Assembly: GCA_020740775.1 (NCBI GenBank)
Contig: JAHEWK010000007.1
Span: 1-64,000 of the forward strand
DNA length: 64,000 bases
DNA from: Ilyonectria destructans
Lineage: Eukaryota > Ascomycota > Sordariomycetes > Hypocreales > Nectriaceae
Reading direction: 5' to 3'
Program-made: the position numbers and the translations under genes
Notes under the pieces: model-generated
The model's database searches: none
The model's input: the letters and a program-made list of their open reading frames with translations, nothing else
What the model was told of the DNA's origin: nothing
Shown here: in pieces, positions 45,234 to 57,155 of the stretch
How the letters are laid out: each line of letters starts with the position of its first letter
How positions within the stretch are numbered: the first letter of the stretch is position 1

Positions 45234-46877
45234 TCAAGTGCGCGGTGATACGTCGACCGCTGTCGATGTCAGCGTCACCTTGCTCATCAAACTCGACAGC
45301 ACCTCTTCTTGACCGATCGCCCTAAGAGCATCCTCCTTGTCCAGCAGGAGATTCCAAAGCAGTGTCTCGATATTGACAGCCAGGTCAAGAAAGGCATCGC
45401 ATGCTTTGTTCAAGCTAAGGGTATCCCTGGGCCGGTTGCCGCCAGTACTTGTGACACATTTGAGGATGGACCCGACCACTTGCTGGATGATCTTTGAGAG
45501 CTGCATCTCCACGTCCTGCTTCGCAGCTTTGAATAAATCCGCGGCGAATCGGACCGTGTCAGTCGCGGCATCGCTCAGAGCGTTCTTGTTCTTCCACGCT
45601 ACGGCGTCGGGCCAGCCTCTGCGCTGGAGACGCAACATTTGCCGCAGGATCAGCGATACGTAGTTACAAATCTCGCTCAAACCACTAGAAAGCAGAGTAT
45701 TGTAACGCGTTCCAGGTGACTCGGCTAACCTTTGGTTCGAAATGACCCGCTTGGCACAGTTTTGCAGATCAAGCAGTGCGTCAGAGTAAAGCTCTTGGTA
45801 TTCTGGCAGGTACTTGGTGCCACTGCGTCTGGTTGAGCTTTGGCCGGGACTTTGTGGTGGAGGAGGCGTAGACGGTGACGCTATTATGGTACATGATTAG
45901 TATGGGTATAATAGTTTGCGACGAACATGAGGACGGCTTGGGGGGGAAGTGGAAGTTGTCCCTCACCTGAGAGTGATCTGGAAATCTCCATGCACCGGCG
46001 CCTCAATTCAGCCATCCACTGCTCGTCTTCCCAATCACCCCTCAACATGCCGCAAGTTTCAGCTCCGATCAAAATCTGCAGCTGCCTCAGAAGACTGGCA
46101 TGGGAGTGGTAATTCATCGTGTGGCTTGGATGGAAGCCATTGACTCTTGGAATGGCAACGAATCCACGCCCTTCCGCAGGACGGATCCTCGCTGTAACGG
46201 GTAACTTAGGTGTACTACCAAAGCTCTCCCCGAGCCCGATACTCTCAAACTTCCAGGCATCTCCCTTGGGGTTATCGAACTTGCCCGCCCTTGGTAACCA
46301 TATCTTGCTAGTACAGAGCAGGACATTGGGCTCCTTGTCGTAAATGATCTGCGTTGACGCGCGAAATGACTCTTTGAGCTCGTCATCTTGGATCTTTGTA
46401 ATATCTTCAGACACATACGGCAGCAAGTCAACAATAGTAATGTTGTCACATATAATACATAGGCCTCAGTTACACTACGCATTAGCGGAGTGTTCATTCC
46501 ACTTTTGCCGTAGCGGTAATGCGACAAATGTCGGTCCGAATATCGAGGGTTCTACAGGATACCGCCCTGAAAATGTCGTACAGGGTATAAAGGGACTCGC
46601 AATCCCCAATAACGGCATCGAGACCCTTCTCAAATGGGTGATCGTGTCGGGGTTGCTGTAGGGTGATGGCGATGCCGCCCTTGACTGCTGGGCCTGCGAG
46701 CTTTGCAGTGGTTTTTATCTCGACGCTAGATCGCCTGAGGAACCGTCCCCGAGCCTCGATGCGGGAGACATGATTAGAGCGCTCTGTTTGGTTGTGAGGG
46801 ACGGGCTCGAAGAGCCGTCGAATTCGATGGTCGATAGCCACATCGAGGCAGACTTTGGACCTTATTTCCGAAGTCAT
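45234..46877 (-). CDS. Hypothetical three-exon protein
   Basis: Minus strand. Proposed exons 46877-46526, 46464-45967 and 45880-45234 (phases agree; 381 aa). The second intron (GTGAGG...ACTAATC...AATAG) is good. The first (GTCGCA...CTAATG...TGAG) has a weak donor and is the uncertain point; the frame also continues openly past it for a few codons. Exon 3 encodes a Pro-rich patch (STPPPPQSPG) and then a mostly alpha-helical region (DLFKAAKQDVEMQLSKIIQQVVGSIL; FLDLAVNIETLLWNLLLDKED). No known domain is recognised. It is well away from RIP sequence and has ordinary codon use, so it is probably a real gene, but its function is unknown. Confidence 0.6.
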
Positions 46878-47317
46878 TAAGTTGACTGTACGGGAGGATT
46901 GTGGTAAGAAGGGAAAAAAAGAGGGGAACACTTTTCAAGCAATTGCGGAGGAAGGTCAGAGCATGATATTCCGTCACACCAAGGGTCTATTCCGCTCTAA
47001 AAACGGATGCCACCCCTTCTAGGGCATCGTTATGAAACGCCGAATAGCCGCTGTGGCTGCAAGACTCCCTCACGGTTGGCTCCGTAGCCTGGACGCTACA
47101 GCATCCTTTACAAGCCCTGGTAGTCAAGGCAGACAGGCTGCAAGTATTGTCGCTACGAGAGTCACGTCATTAGCTGATAGAAAATGGGCTGAATATCACA
47201 GTAGCTGAGTCTTAAGGCATATCCCATAGGCTAATATTTTGAAACAAGACTTAGCAATACGCACCTTTTGGATGGACCATTACAGATGCGATAGGCCGCT
47301 TCTCTTCTCGGGAGCCA
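46878..47317. other. Upstream region of the hypothetical gene
   Basis: About 440 bp with no recognised gene or repeat; presumably holds its promoter. Confidence 0.4.
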
Positions 47318-47345
47318 ATGAATGAATGAATGAATGAATAAAGTT
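47318..47345. repeat. (AATG)n microsatellite, probable LINE tail
   Basis: Five tandem AATG units followed by AATAAAG. On the minus strand this is an (ATTC)n run placed just beyond the LINE remnant, consistent with a simple-repeat 3' tail. Confidence 0.55.
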
Positions 47346-48830
47346 ATTACGCCCGGGAGGACCAAGCCTCATAGGGCCATGACGTTAAACTATTTTCGGT
47401 TCTAACGATTGACAGTGATCACCCAGAAGCCCCACAGTCTTCCTCGTCCACTGATTGGTCTCGCCTCGCTTGACTCGAGTGTGACAGGCCTGCTTGAAGG
47501 CCAATTTCTCTAAGTGTTCAGCATCCTATCCTCAGCAGCTGAAGCATGGTCTGCCAACTTGAGGCTGTTTGATGTTAGTATCGCCAGGTTTGGCTGCTAT
47601 TTGTGGTTAGTTAGTAAGTTGTTCAGTCTGGTTCGCATTAAGTCTTCTTGTGTCCATGGCGAACTTGATCGCCGCCCGCACCGCCTGTAGGTCGGGTGCC
47701 CATTTTGGTCCATCCGATGCTGCCTTTCCTCCCAAAAAGAATGAGAGGTTTCCTATCTTTGCTTGTCCGACCCGTCGCATGCCTTCCCGCTGTGTATCCC
47801 ACATCGTACACCGGAATAGAAATTGTTCTATCGTTTCTGCTGCTTATCCGCAGTTGCATGTGTCCGATTCCACTACTCCAATCCTATGCAGGAAGCTGTT
47901 AACCCTGGCTATTCCCATGCGCAACTGGGAGAGCATGTCTGATTTGCATCTCTTCAGTCTATTATACAGGGAGCGTGTGTGTGTGCCTGGTAACGCTTTG
48001 TCGATTCGCTTCGAATAGTTTCCGACCCTGTCGGGCAGAGTCTTCTGCCGCTGCTGCTGCTGTGCGATCGCCAGTCTTATCCGTGTGGAGCGAACTTGGT
48101 ATGCTGGCTTCTCCGGTCTGTGTTTTCCTCGTGCGGCTCTTCGAGCTTCCGCCTTTGCCTCGCTGCCTATGGGGAAGTCTTTGTCTCCGGATGGTACCTA
48201 CAGCATCTTGATGATGTTGCCGCTTTTCTGGAGTCGTTCGGCGTGCTTGTGGATCTCTTGAACGGTATATTGTCCCGACTGCTGTTGCGGTTGTGCAATC
48301 ACTTCTAATGCCGATCGGCTGCTCGTCATAACGGTCAACTGTCGATGTTGAAGTCCATCCGGCATGCATCTCAGCGCCATCGCTATAGCTCCCAGCTCTG
48401 CCGTGTACACGTTCTGATCGTCTCTCGAGCCGACCGTAATCGAGTACCTAGCCACCACTTCGCCCGGCCTGTTGCTCAGGGTATCACGAACGATGCCGCC
48501 CATGCCTACCCTTCCTGCCTTCTCAGAAGCACTGGTTGCTACCAGGATGCCTTCCATCCTGCTGGCTGTTTCTATCGCTAGCTCTCGGTCGAGATCGTAC
48601 CCGACCGGCAGGAGGCTGTGCCATGGCGGGAGTGCATATGCTTGGATCGTCTCCATCCGTTCCACACTTATGGGCACCCGGCTTTATTTGTGCGTCTGGG
48701 CGCCCATTTATCAGCCACCCTCGTAGTACAGGTAGCGTCTTGGGTCGAGACAAAAACATAACAATTTGTGGCGTGTGCTAGTTTCTTGGCGGGCAGAGAC
48801 TTTTGTGGTTATCCTGTGAGGCCCATTGGT
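47346..48830 (-). pseudogene. 3' part of a Tad1-like LINE (RNase H domain)
   Basis: On the minus strand, 48677-48198 encodes a LINE-type RNase H: an AELGAIAMALRCMPDG helix, then LTVMTSSRSALEVIAQPQQQSGQ (the usual 'TDSQAAL' position reads TSSRSAL, losing the catalytic Asp) and a downstream KHAERLQKSGN segment. The frame then shifts, and the C-terminal zinc-finger/WD-type tail (WDTQREGMRRVG...FFLGG) appears at about 47804-47607. Upstream reverse transcriptase and ORF1 are absent, so this is a 5'-truncated, frameshifted copy. It is not strongly RIP-mutated. Confidence 0.82.
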
Positions 48831-48958
48831 GAGCGAGACGTGTGATGAGGGCGGTGCCCAAACTGCCAAGGCTTTGAGATTATAGGACGTTCTCTCCGCG
48901 CACGTTGGCGTACTGACGGTAGTAGTTACCTAGATCCCGCACAAAAACCCGCGCTCAA

Positions 48959-49325
48959 TCAACGTATCTTCTCAATACCGGTAATTAGTATATGGTACTG
49001 GAAGCCCTTCCGTTTTGTGCGTTTCGAGTCCAGTATTGCTTCAATCGCCCAGAGCTTCTCCCCCTTTGCATCTAGCGTTATTGGTGGGGGCGGTAGGTTG
49101 TGTTGGCCGGCGAGCGGGTCGTTTGGTGATGGTCGTAGGAGGTTGGTATGGAATGAGTTGTGAATTGAGTCTAATTCGTGGGGTAATTTTAGCTGGTAGG
49201 AGTGAGCGTTGAGCATGCGCTCGATTCGAAAAGGGCCAATGAACTTGTGATCTAGTTTTGGGATGGGTCTGGCAGGGAGTTTGGAACCGCTGATTGAGAG
49301 GAACCCTGACCAGATCTTCCCATAT
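48959..49325 (-). pseudogene. Chromovirus fragment: integrase C-terminus and part of chromodomain
   Basis: Minus-strand translation contains KLDHKFIGPFRIERMLNAHS and LPHELDSIHNSFHTNLLRP, the conserved integrase C-terminal SH3-like segment of Ty3 chromoviruses, followed by WAIEAILDSKRTKRKGFQY, the first part of a chromodomain. It stops abruptly at 48,959. It is not mutated like the element at 3-11 kb and is probably a different family. The hydrophobic residues encoded upstream (49612-49330) do not look like the same protein. Confidence 0.8.
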
Positions 49326-49857
49326 ACGGCGGATCTCATTAATTGGGACTCTGACTGGTTCTTGCCGGGGTATGGTAGTAAGTGGATATAAGCTACGGGT
49401 GTGGTGAGGAGGGAAAGGAGAGGTAAAGCAAATGGCGCGCTATATCTGACGTAGAAAGCGGTCGAAATAAAAGAGAGCAAGTGTCTGGTATTGAAGGTTT
49501 CAGGCCCTGCTATCGGGAGGAACATTGGCAGTCGGAAGATTAGCATATAGGCGGCAGCTAGGTAAAGAAACAATTGACCGCCACTTGTAGAAAAGAAACA
49601 ATCAAAAGCCACCGGTAGGACAGTCTTCCCGTGCTACTGACGATAAATTGCAACTATTTCTGTAGTTATTTCTGTAGTTATAAGGTCAGACGGTGGCGGA
49701 GCTCCGGGAACGGACGGAGTAGCGGGGATACAAATAGATGAATTGTGGCTTATGGGTTTTAGTGTTTTAGTTATTCATAATATGGTAAGGAATGCTTTAA
49801 CGATTGTCCTACTAGCTCAGCTTGCTTCTAGGGCAAATCTAAAGCCCCAGTCATAAA
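49326..49857. other. No supported gene
   Basis: Contains a hydrophobic minus-strand open frame (about 49612-49330) that I do not recognise, then AT-richer sequence up to the end of the DUF6604 remnant. Confidence 0.4.
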
Positions 49858-52300
49858 CTAATCATCTTCTTTATTAGATTTATTAAAGCTGTCTTCCCCT
49901 TCGATATCGTAGTATTCCGGAATTTCCAATCTAAGACCAGTAGTCTGAACTAAAACTCTTGCAATAGCACTTACAGTTTCTGTAGTATCTATTGTATCAA
50001 AAACCGCGCCTACTACTTCCAAAGCGCTGCTATCTTTGGGGCCATCGACGCCATCTGCTAATGCCAAAATGTTGCCAATTATAAAGGGGAGCTCCCACTC
50101 ATACCGAATATAAGCTGGCCCAAATCTCTCTCGTAGAAGGGTATCACATCCATTTTTAACAGCTTTCATCATCTCCCAGTTCAACCGATATATTAGCAGG
50201 TAGGGGAAGGCGAACTCCATGACTTCAGTGTGTATCGCCAGGACTAGCGACCCCAGCAGTTCAGCGGCCGAGAAGCGTCAGCTGTCAGCAAATTCTGTCC
50301 TGTTATGTTTGGGCCTTGCCTGAGGCGCACCTCGCCTTCGTCCTGGCTGTTGGGAATCATCAGTGCGTCCCACGAGCGTCACGCTATCAACTTCCTGTTC
50401 TTGCAATTGGCTGTACGAAAGGATCTCTTTGATACTCTCCGGAGTCCAGTTGATCGGGCCCGTATTCTTCCAGTATCTATCCAGAAAGCTGCGGGAAACG
50501 GTGGCACTATATTTAATAAACTGCAGCCCCGCTTGAGAAAAGTTATTGATACTTGCTGTAAGCCTCGACGACGGGCGTCTTCGGTTTGTGAGAACCGATA
50601 TAGAAACTTCAATCTATAGTAGGAATCGCTTAAGATTATCGGCGATATTTATAGATCTTCCTCTAATAAAGAACTACTCTTCTTTAAGCTTTTTAAATAG
50701 AAGTTCTATATTATACTATAAATAAGCAGTTAAGCCCTCCTCTGAGATAGTATTATAAAGATATACAGATAATATTATAGAGCCCTATATATTTATAACT
50801 GTAATTCCAGTCTTATATATATTAGCTTGGAAATAATATAGTGCTAATTCAGTAATAATTAGAGAGCGCCTTAATAGCTAATGCTTCTTAATTAATTCTA
50901 CTATTATATATCTCTTATAGCCTGCAATTAGTATCTTTACTTTCTGTAGAGAATCTTCTATAAACTAGCTAAGAACTTTTTAATTATTCTTAAGTATTTC
51001 TTTATTAGATAATAACTAATAGGGACTTTTTAGATTCTTATAATATATAATATATAATTAAAGAAGTATATTTATAGTTAATAATTACTTAAAAAGAATA
51101 GTAACTGCAGTTTTAATATAGCTTTTTAGTATATAATATATATTAAGAGTAATTTATACTATAAAGATAAAAAAGAAAGAAATCTTCTGGGTTTTATAGA
51201 ATTCTTTTATTTTATAAATAAATTTATCTATAATAGAATAATTAGAAATATAATAAATAATTATTAGTACTTTTATAAAAAGCTTAGTAATAAGAAGTTT
51301 ATTCTTTTTAAACTTTTTATATTTAATCTTAGCTTTTTAGTTACTTACTAAATTATAAACTCTAAATATACTATCTTTATAAATTAGAATATAGCCTTAA
51401 AATAGAAGATAAATAAGAATATTAATAAAGTAACTAATATTAAAATAATATACTAAAGTAAGGTTATAGAAATTATATTTTATATCCTTATATATCTATA
51501 CCTTAATATCCTCTATATAGTACTCTTATTAAAGAAGAATCTATATAAAATACTCTTAGTAGATAGTATAAGTGCTGCTATAATCTTTAAAAATAGATAA
51601 TATATTATTTATAAGATTTCTTGTGAAATTAATTCCGGTATTTATCGCTATAGCTATAGCAGCCAGATTAAGAAACTAATTATCAGCTTTATTAATAAAG
51701 TCTGACTATATATTGAAAATAAAGTCTTGGATTTTTCTCAGATCTTCTAGTATTATCCAGAAAGCGATAAGGGTATCCATAAGCAACTATAGTGGTTTAG
51801 CTTTATAGAGAATATTCTTTTATCCAGTCTTCTTAAGTCTCTTAATATCAGGCGTATTAAGGAAGACTTCGAACGGCTTATAGACCTTAAGGCCACTAAA
51901 CTTATTTAAAGTTTCAATAGGGTCAGAAGAGGCAGAAGCAGATATAGATATAAGAGAGTTAAGCAGCCCACGGACTTTTTCGAGGATACCGACAAAGTAG
52001 GAGTATCTAATGTCAGACCGAGCGTCTGGCTCCACTCCGTGCTCACTCAGCTTTTCGCTGAAGTTAGATCTAACTGTAATAACTCGAGTAATAGCCTTAT
52101 TAAAAGCTTCTGGAATCGAAATGATAGGATCTTTAGAAGCAGTAATATATTCAGCCAGCGGAATAAAGTCCTTTATGGTAATAATATGCATAGGGGCTGT
52201 TTCAGGCATATATTTAGCCGGTACCTTACCTTTCTTCTTGCCTCCCGTTCTTACCTTTCCTTTTGGTTGACTGCTTACTTTCAGTTATTTTCGTAGAGGA
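49858..52300 (-). pseudogene. DUF6604-family gene with a RIP-mutated middle
   Basis: Minus strand. 52209-51820 is an open, barely mutated N-terminal part (MHIITIKDFIPLAEYITASK; LNKFSGLKVYKPFEVFLN), which I recognise as the DUF6604 pattern found at the N-terminus of large fungal proteins. 51820-50640 continues in the same direction (ILEDLRKIQDFIF; LNLAAIAIAINTGINFTRN) but is AT-rich with many stops. 50220-49858 is open again (WELPFIIGNILALADGVDGP). Upstream of 52209 a basic linker (KKKGKVPAKY) is in frame for about 25 codons before a stop. It was probably one gene of about 800 codons. Biochemical role unknown. Confidence 0.7.
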
Positions 52301-52694
52301 TGTGTATTTAAAATAAGATCAGCGGGATACCCGCACGTCTTAGCTGTTAAAGCGAGCTATAATCCAATAGAGTTGGTATCCTTTTTGTATTCTTGATATA
52401 TACTGACTAGGGATTTCGGCAACATCTTGATAGAACAAGGTCGAATCAGCTGCTGAAAGCCCTCATATGCGGATGATGCGTGTCCTTTTTCAAGTTTCTC
52501 GAACGACTAGCGGGCCCCGCTGGGATGAAGATCCCCGCCACAGCGAAATTTAGCCGGTGGCCAGTTTCAACTTTCACATATCACGCCCAACACAGCCCAA
52601 CGCAGCTTCTAACTACGAAAATAACTGCCGCCGGCTTCCTAGACGTGATATGTGTGTTTTTTTGGTGTTTTGGTTACTGTTGTGAGGCTCTGCA
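52301..52694. other. No gene recognised
   Basis: About 390 bp of moderate GC content between the DUF6604 remnant and a repeat fragment. A plus-strand open frame begins near 52480 but has no family likeness. Confidence 0.4.
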
Positions 52695-52765
52695 CTTGTT
52701 GGATAGCTTATGTGACCATTTGATGACCTTGAACATATGTGTGTATTGTGTATCTATTCTCTCTC
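52695..52765 (-). repeat. Fragment of the TGTTAAATT repeat family
   Basis: TTGGATAGCTTATGTGACCA and the following GTGTGTATTGTGTATCT match the reverse complement of 36140-36225 at roughly 85-90% over about 65 bp. Only this inner segment is present. Confidence 0.65.
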
Positions 52766-53535
52766 CCTTCCGAGCGGGCGAGTCGCGGACGTTTGGTTTT
52801 TACCCCGCGACACACTCAATCCCAAACGCCTCCTTTTGTAGGTTGCCTCCAGATTTCCTTACTTCGCCAGCTTTTTAGCTCTATAGCTGTTACTTTTCCA
52901 GGTATCCTTTAACAGCAAATCAATTTCCCTAACCTATTCCTTCTCTATTTTCTTTTATTCTACTCTTATTATGCTCTTATCCCTGTGGATTAGGAGCGAT
53001 ATTGCTGCTAATAATGTAATTTCTATGGAAGCTTATGACTCCATATTCCTCCTGCAATTCTTTATTCTAACATCCATTCATCTATTAACAGCCTTTATAT
53101 GGCTACCGCTAACTTTACCCTCCGAGGTCGGATAAGTTTCCGAAGCCTTGTGCACTGGAGAAATAGATACTATTACTTCAACTCTACTGACGATCCTTCG
53201 TTCCCAATACCCATTGCAGCCGTTGTTAGTATGGTCGGTCTTACGGCTTGTATGGCGCTGACCCCATTTTAGGACAGTGTCTACCCTGTCGCAGTCAGGA
53301 CAACACCCGTAGACTTCTAGGAGCGAAATAGCGCGCGAGATGCCTGTAGCAGTGGTACATCTACAGACAGCGAGGAAGTGGAAAAGAACGAGAGCAATGG
53401 TACACAGCAGGGATGTAGCTAGGCTCGTGCAATTTGAGGCAATTTGGAGTATGTGCATGCCTACGGCAACTGCTTGCCCTGTGATTAAGAAACCTGCCTT
53501 GGTACCGTAAATGTTCAATAGTTGTGACTTCCTTC
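52766..53535. other. No convincing gene; one hydrophobic frame
   Basis: A minus-strand open frame 53518-53078 (146 codons) begins with a hydrophobic stretch (TSLATSLLCTIALVLFHFLAV), possibly a membrane segment, and ends in a Ser/His/Lys-rich tail. It follows the 53536-54210 frame by 17 bp and might be a downstream exon of the same transcript. No family recognised. Confidence 0.3.
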
Positions 53536-54210
53536 TTATTTTTGCTTCTCTGAAGCATGGTCAGGCTCTGACTGCTCATCATCTCCTGTATCTAGGTTGG
53601 TTACGAGGCGTTTAAGAGGAGAACCGCTGAATGCCACTTCTTCTCTTGAATCTGATTGACTCGCTCTCGAGGCAGAGCTTGCGTCTCCGAACGCTCTGTG
53701 CCGCTTATCAATCGGGACCACGTCTATCGGGTCTGCGGAGGTGTCGGAATCGTAAAGTGATGGTGTTCTGTTCGATTCGTGATGTGTGATGGTGTCTTGG
53801 CTGGTGGGCTCCGTATTTGCAGCCGATGCCTCGCTTGCGAAGCTCAGACCCAGGTCATCAACTTCCTCCCTGGCCATCTTGTTGGCACGTTCGATCGCCT
53901 CATCTCTCTTCTCCTTTGCCCAGTCTCTGCCGTTTCGATACGCAGCAGCCCCTTTACGGAATGACTCCGAATATCCAGTCAAGCTCCAAGTATCAATCTG
54001 GGTCATAACGTAGCCAGGCGGTCCCCCAGGTGTGGATGGCTGTATCGGGCGAATACCCTTATAGATGGCAGTCTCTTTATCCCAACTGACCGATCCAGGC
54101 ATAGCTTGATTTCCATCGGCTGCTATGCCGAAATTGCGGAGGCGGACCATAAATTGGGTTGGAGTAGTATCCCAACTATCGCCGCCGCCAACTATAAATC
54201 GCTGCGTCAT
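53536..54210 (-). CDS. Unknown 224-aa protein at the edge of a dispersed repeat
   Basis: Single open frame with ATG at 54210. N-terminal part: GGGDSWDTTPTQFMVRLRNFG and SVSWDKETAIYKGIRPIQP, compact and Trp-containing. Middle: charged helix (RDWAKEKRDEAIERANKMARE), a possible coiled coil. C-terminal ~90 residues: acidic, Ser-rich, probably disordered (SDSREEVAF; DTGDDEQSEPDHASEK). I recognise no domain. The first ~75 codons lie inside repeat copy B, and the degraded counterpart is in copy A near 13,780-13,980, so the gene was part of the repeated segment. It may be a gene carried by a transposon, or a host gene caught in a duplication. Confidence 0.5.
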   Translation of the reverse strand: MTQRFIVGGGDSWDTTPTQFMVRLRNFGIAADGNQAMPGSVSWDKETAIYKGIRPIQPSTPGGPPGYVMTQIDTWSLTGYSESFRKGAAAYRNGRDWAKEKRDEAIERANKMAREEVDDLGLSFASEASAANTEPTSQDTITHHESNRTPSLYDSDTSADPIDVVPIDKRHRAFGDASSASRASQSDSREEVAFSGSPLKRLVTNLDTGDDEQSEPDHASEKQK

Positions 54211-56558
54211 TTCAGCTATAATAACAAAATGGCTCGGGCTATTTTCTTCTGCATCGTCTTAGCTCTGGCCTTATTAGATCCTCCTCTAAACATACTTAGC
54301 CCTTTAATTAACTGTATACTTCACCAGGAAAAGACATAATATAGCCATAAGACCAGATATATTCAACGTAACCGTATTGAAGCTCTCCTACATCTTATCC
54401 TTTTAGATACAAAATACTATTAAGAAGCTGATAAGAACACTTTAATACTCAGTCATCTTAGTAAAGTAATTAAGAATAGAGATATAAAGCTCTAATATAG
54501 CCTCTTCTAGAAGGCTCTATAGCTCTTTAACTTATTCAGCTTGCTGGTTACCCGCCCACTTAGCCTAAATATTAATTAGCTTATTAGCATACTTTATTGT
54601 AGTTTTATATATAGTATTCTGCTTTTTACTGAGCTTAAATAGTAGTTCATCTGCTAGATTCTTAATAAATATAGCCCGAATAATATAGGCTATAAGCTAT
54701 AGAGCTACTGCAGTATATTTTTTTTATATCTTTAGCTTAAAATAAAAGTAGAATAAAGTGCTATATTCTTTATTAAGCTTCTTCTAATTAACCTTAAAGA
54801 GTATATTCTACAATATAATATCCAGTTTAATAGTATAGATTACACTCTAAATAAGTTATTTAATAGCTATATAAATTTATTAAAGTTTAATATTATCTTT
54901 AGTTCTAATAAGATTTAAATTATCTTTAGCTATAGCTAGCTTTAGGTTATTAGGCTAAATTATATACTAAAGAGAGATAAGGCTTTAAAGGAAATTCTTT
55001 TTATCTATAAAGTCCTTTAGGTATATTATTATATTTAGTTAATAAAGCTATAAATTAAATATAGCTAGATTTTTTTATTTCTTAATATTCTCTATTTTCT
55101 TCTTTTAAAAATAGTTTCTCTTAACTTAAAATACTTAAATAATCTTATTAGTATCTATATTAACTTTAGTAAATAGCTACTTAATAAAGAGCTTTATTAT
55201 ATTTTAGCCTCTATTAATTTTAAAAAATATACTTTAGGAGCCCTTATAGAAGAACTATTAGTAGAAAACTCTATTTCTATATAGTATATTTTCCTATTTT
55301 TCTTTAATTTAGCTTATAAATTACTAGCCTCTTTTATATTTTTATTTTAATTTATACTCTTTCTTAAAATATTTATATATTCTTTATAATATAAATTTAA
55401 TATATAGATAACCTTCTATAAATATATAGTATAATCTATCTATAAAAATATTATTTAGCTTTTTAAATAGTATATTATTATTAAGTAAAATAGCTAGATT
55501 ATAAAGCTACTTATAATTTAAAATAATATTAAGAGAAGATACTTACTACTTAATATATTTAATTTTATTCTTTATAAAATAATAAAAAATAGCTTAAAGA
55601 TAGAATATAATTTTATAATTAATAAGATATATATTATAAAAGTAATACTAAAAAAGTTAAAAGTTAAATAGAAATATAAAATACTCTATTATATATAGTA
55701 CTATTAATTTATATAGATATAATAAGAGTATAAAGTTATAGTATATATTAATATATTTTAAGAGCTTTTTTTTCTACTATTTTAATCTATATTTATTTCT
55801 TTTTAACTACTTTATATTTATATCTCTATAATAAGTTATATTAAGTCTTTATTTAAAGTAATAATTCTATAATTTACTATTAGTAGAAAGTATATACTTT
55901 AATTTTAAATTAATTATTAATATTCTATAAGAATAATTATTAATTCCCTTTATTAATAACTATAAACTTACTTCTATTTAGAATTATATTTAGATTTTAA
56001 ACTTACTTATTAATTTAAATATAAAAGCCTTTAATACTAAATTTATAATATCTCTATTAATATTTAAATTAATTTTATAGTAATTTTATAGTATATATAT
56101 AGTATAATTATATATTATTTAAATTCTAATAACTTTTTACTATTTATATAATTTACTTATTTATATTTTAATATATATATATTATAACTATAAATAACCT
56201 AAAGTATATTTACTTTTATATAGTAAAGTTAGCTATAATATCTTATTTATCTACTATAGTAAGCCTTCTCTATTAATAGAGAAATATTAAAAATTAAAGT
56301 TAAAGTTAAAAATTAATATTATTACTATAATATAAATAGTATAGTAAATAGATACTATAGATTTAATATTATATAATAGTATATATTTATCTAGCAACTT
56401 TTTTAATATACTAAAGTCCTCTAAAGTAAAAACTAAAAATTATTAGCACTCTACTTCTAAGTTAATTATCCCTACTCTATATCCTGCTAGTATTACTGTA
56501 GCTTTATATATAAAATTAATTGTCAGTTATAGTGCCGATATAATTATTAAGTTTTAGG
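53990..56558. repeat. 2.5-kb dispersed repeat, copy B (RIP from about 54,340)
   Basis: Co-linear with 13780-16361 in the same orientation. 53990-54330 has normal composition and lies in an open reading frame; after about 54,340 the sequence becomes AT-mutated and frame-less to 56558, where homology to copy A ends and normal DNA resumes abruptly. No terminal repeats or target duplication were found. Confidence 0.85.
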
Positions 56559-56655
56559 CCTCTCCTTTACATCCAGTATAGAATATAACAAAGAAGACTT
56601 AAACAACCCGGATTCCTGTCACCCTCAATTTGGTCTCTCCTCAAACGCACCGGAG

Positions 56656-57155
56656 ACTAGTTTAACCCCATCGATCGTATCCGTGTCATGAGAGACATGC
56701 AACTGTCTACCGACCCTGCCGTCACTAACTACCACGAGAGGTGGCTTTCGTCCTGCATGGGGGGGATACTTCGAGCCACAAATCCAAAGGATCATATATA
56801 CGCCACGCTCGGGTTAACAAGGATCAATATGACGCCCCATTACGAGGGCGATTTCCCGGTTTGGCGAGTCTACCGGGACTCTGTTGCGACTTGGCTAGAA
56901 GACTTTTATTCTAGCCCAGGGAAATTTGCCCGCAGGACGGAAGAGCTATTCTTCCTCACATATTCTGGGACGGGCATATGCAGCAACCCACTGGGGCTGC
57001 CAACGTGGGCGCCAAACTTCCCCGAGCATAGCCGGCATTCAATTTCTGCGCCTGGGAAGCTGTGGAAGCGTGACGAAGTCGACCAATTGTTCCCATCTCC
57101 GGCCGCGCCAGTTACCATTATCCACAGCTACACGCTCCGTTGCGAAGCTCTCTAA
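56656..57155 (+). pseudogene. HET-domain protein remnant
   Basis: Open for about 166 codons. The segment ATNPKDHIYATLGLTRI matches the HET-domain ending (A(T/S)(D/N)PRDKIYGLLGL), and VYRDSVATWLEDF and LPTWAPNFPEHS are usual downstream features. The N-terminal HET core is missing, because the RIP-mutated repeat abuts at 56558, and the protein stops early at 57155 (HET proteins are typically 500-700 aa). It is therefore a fragment of an allorecognition gene, cut by the repeat. Confidence 0.78.
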
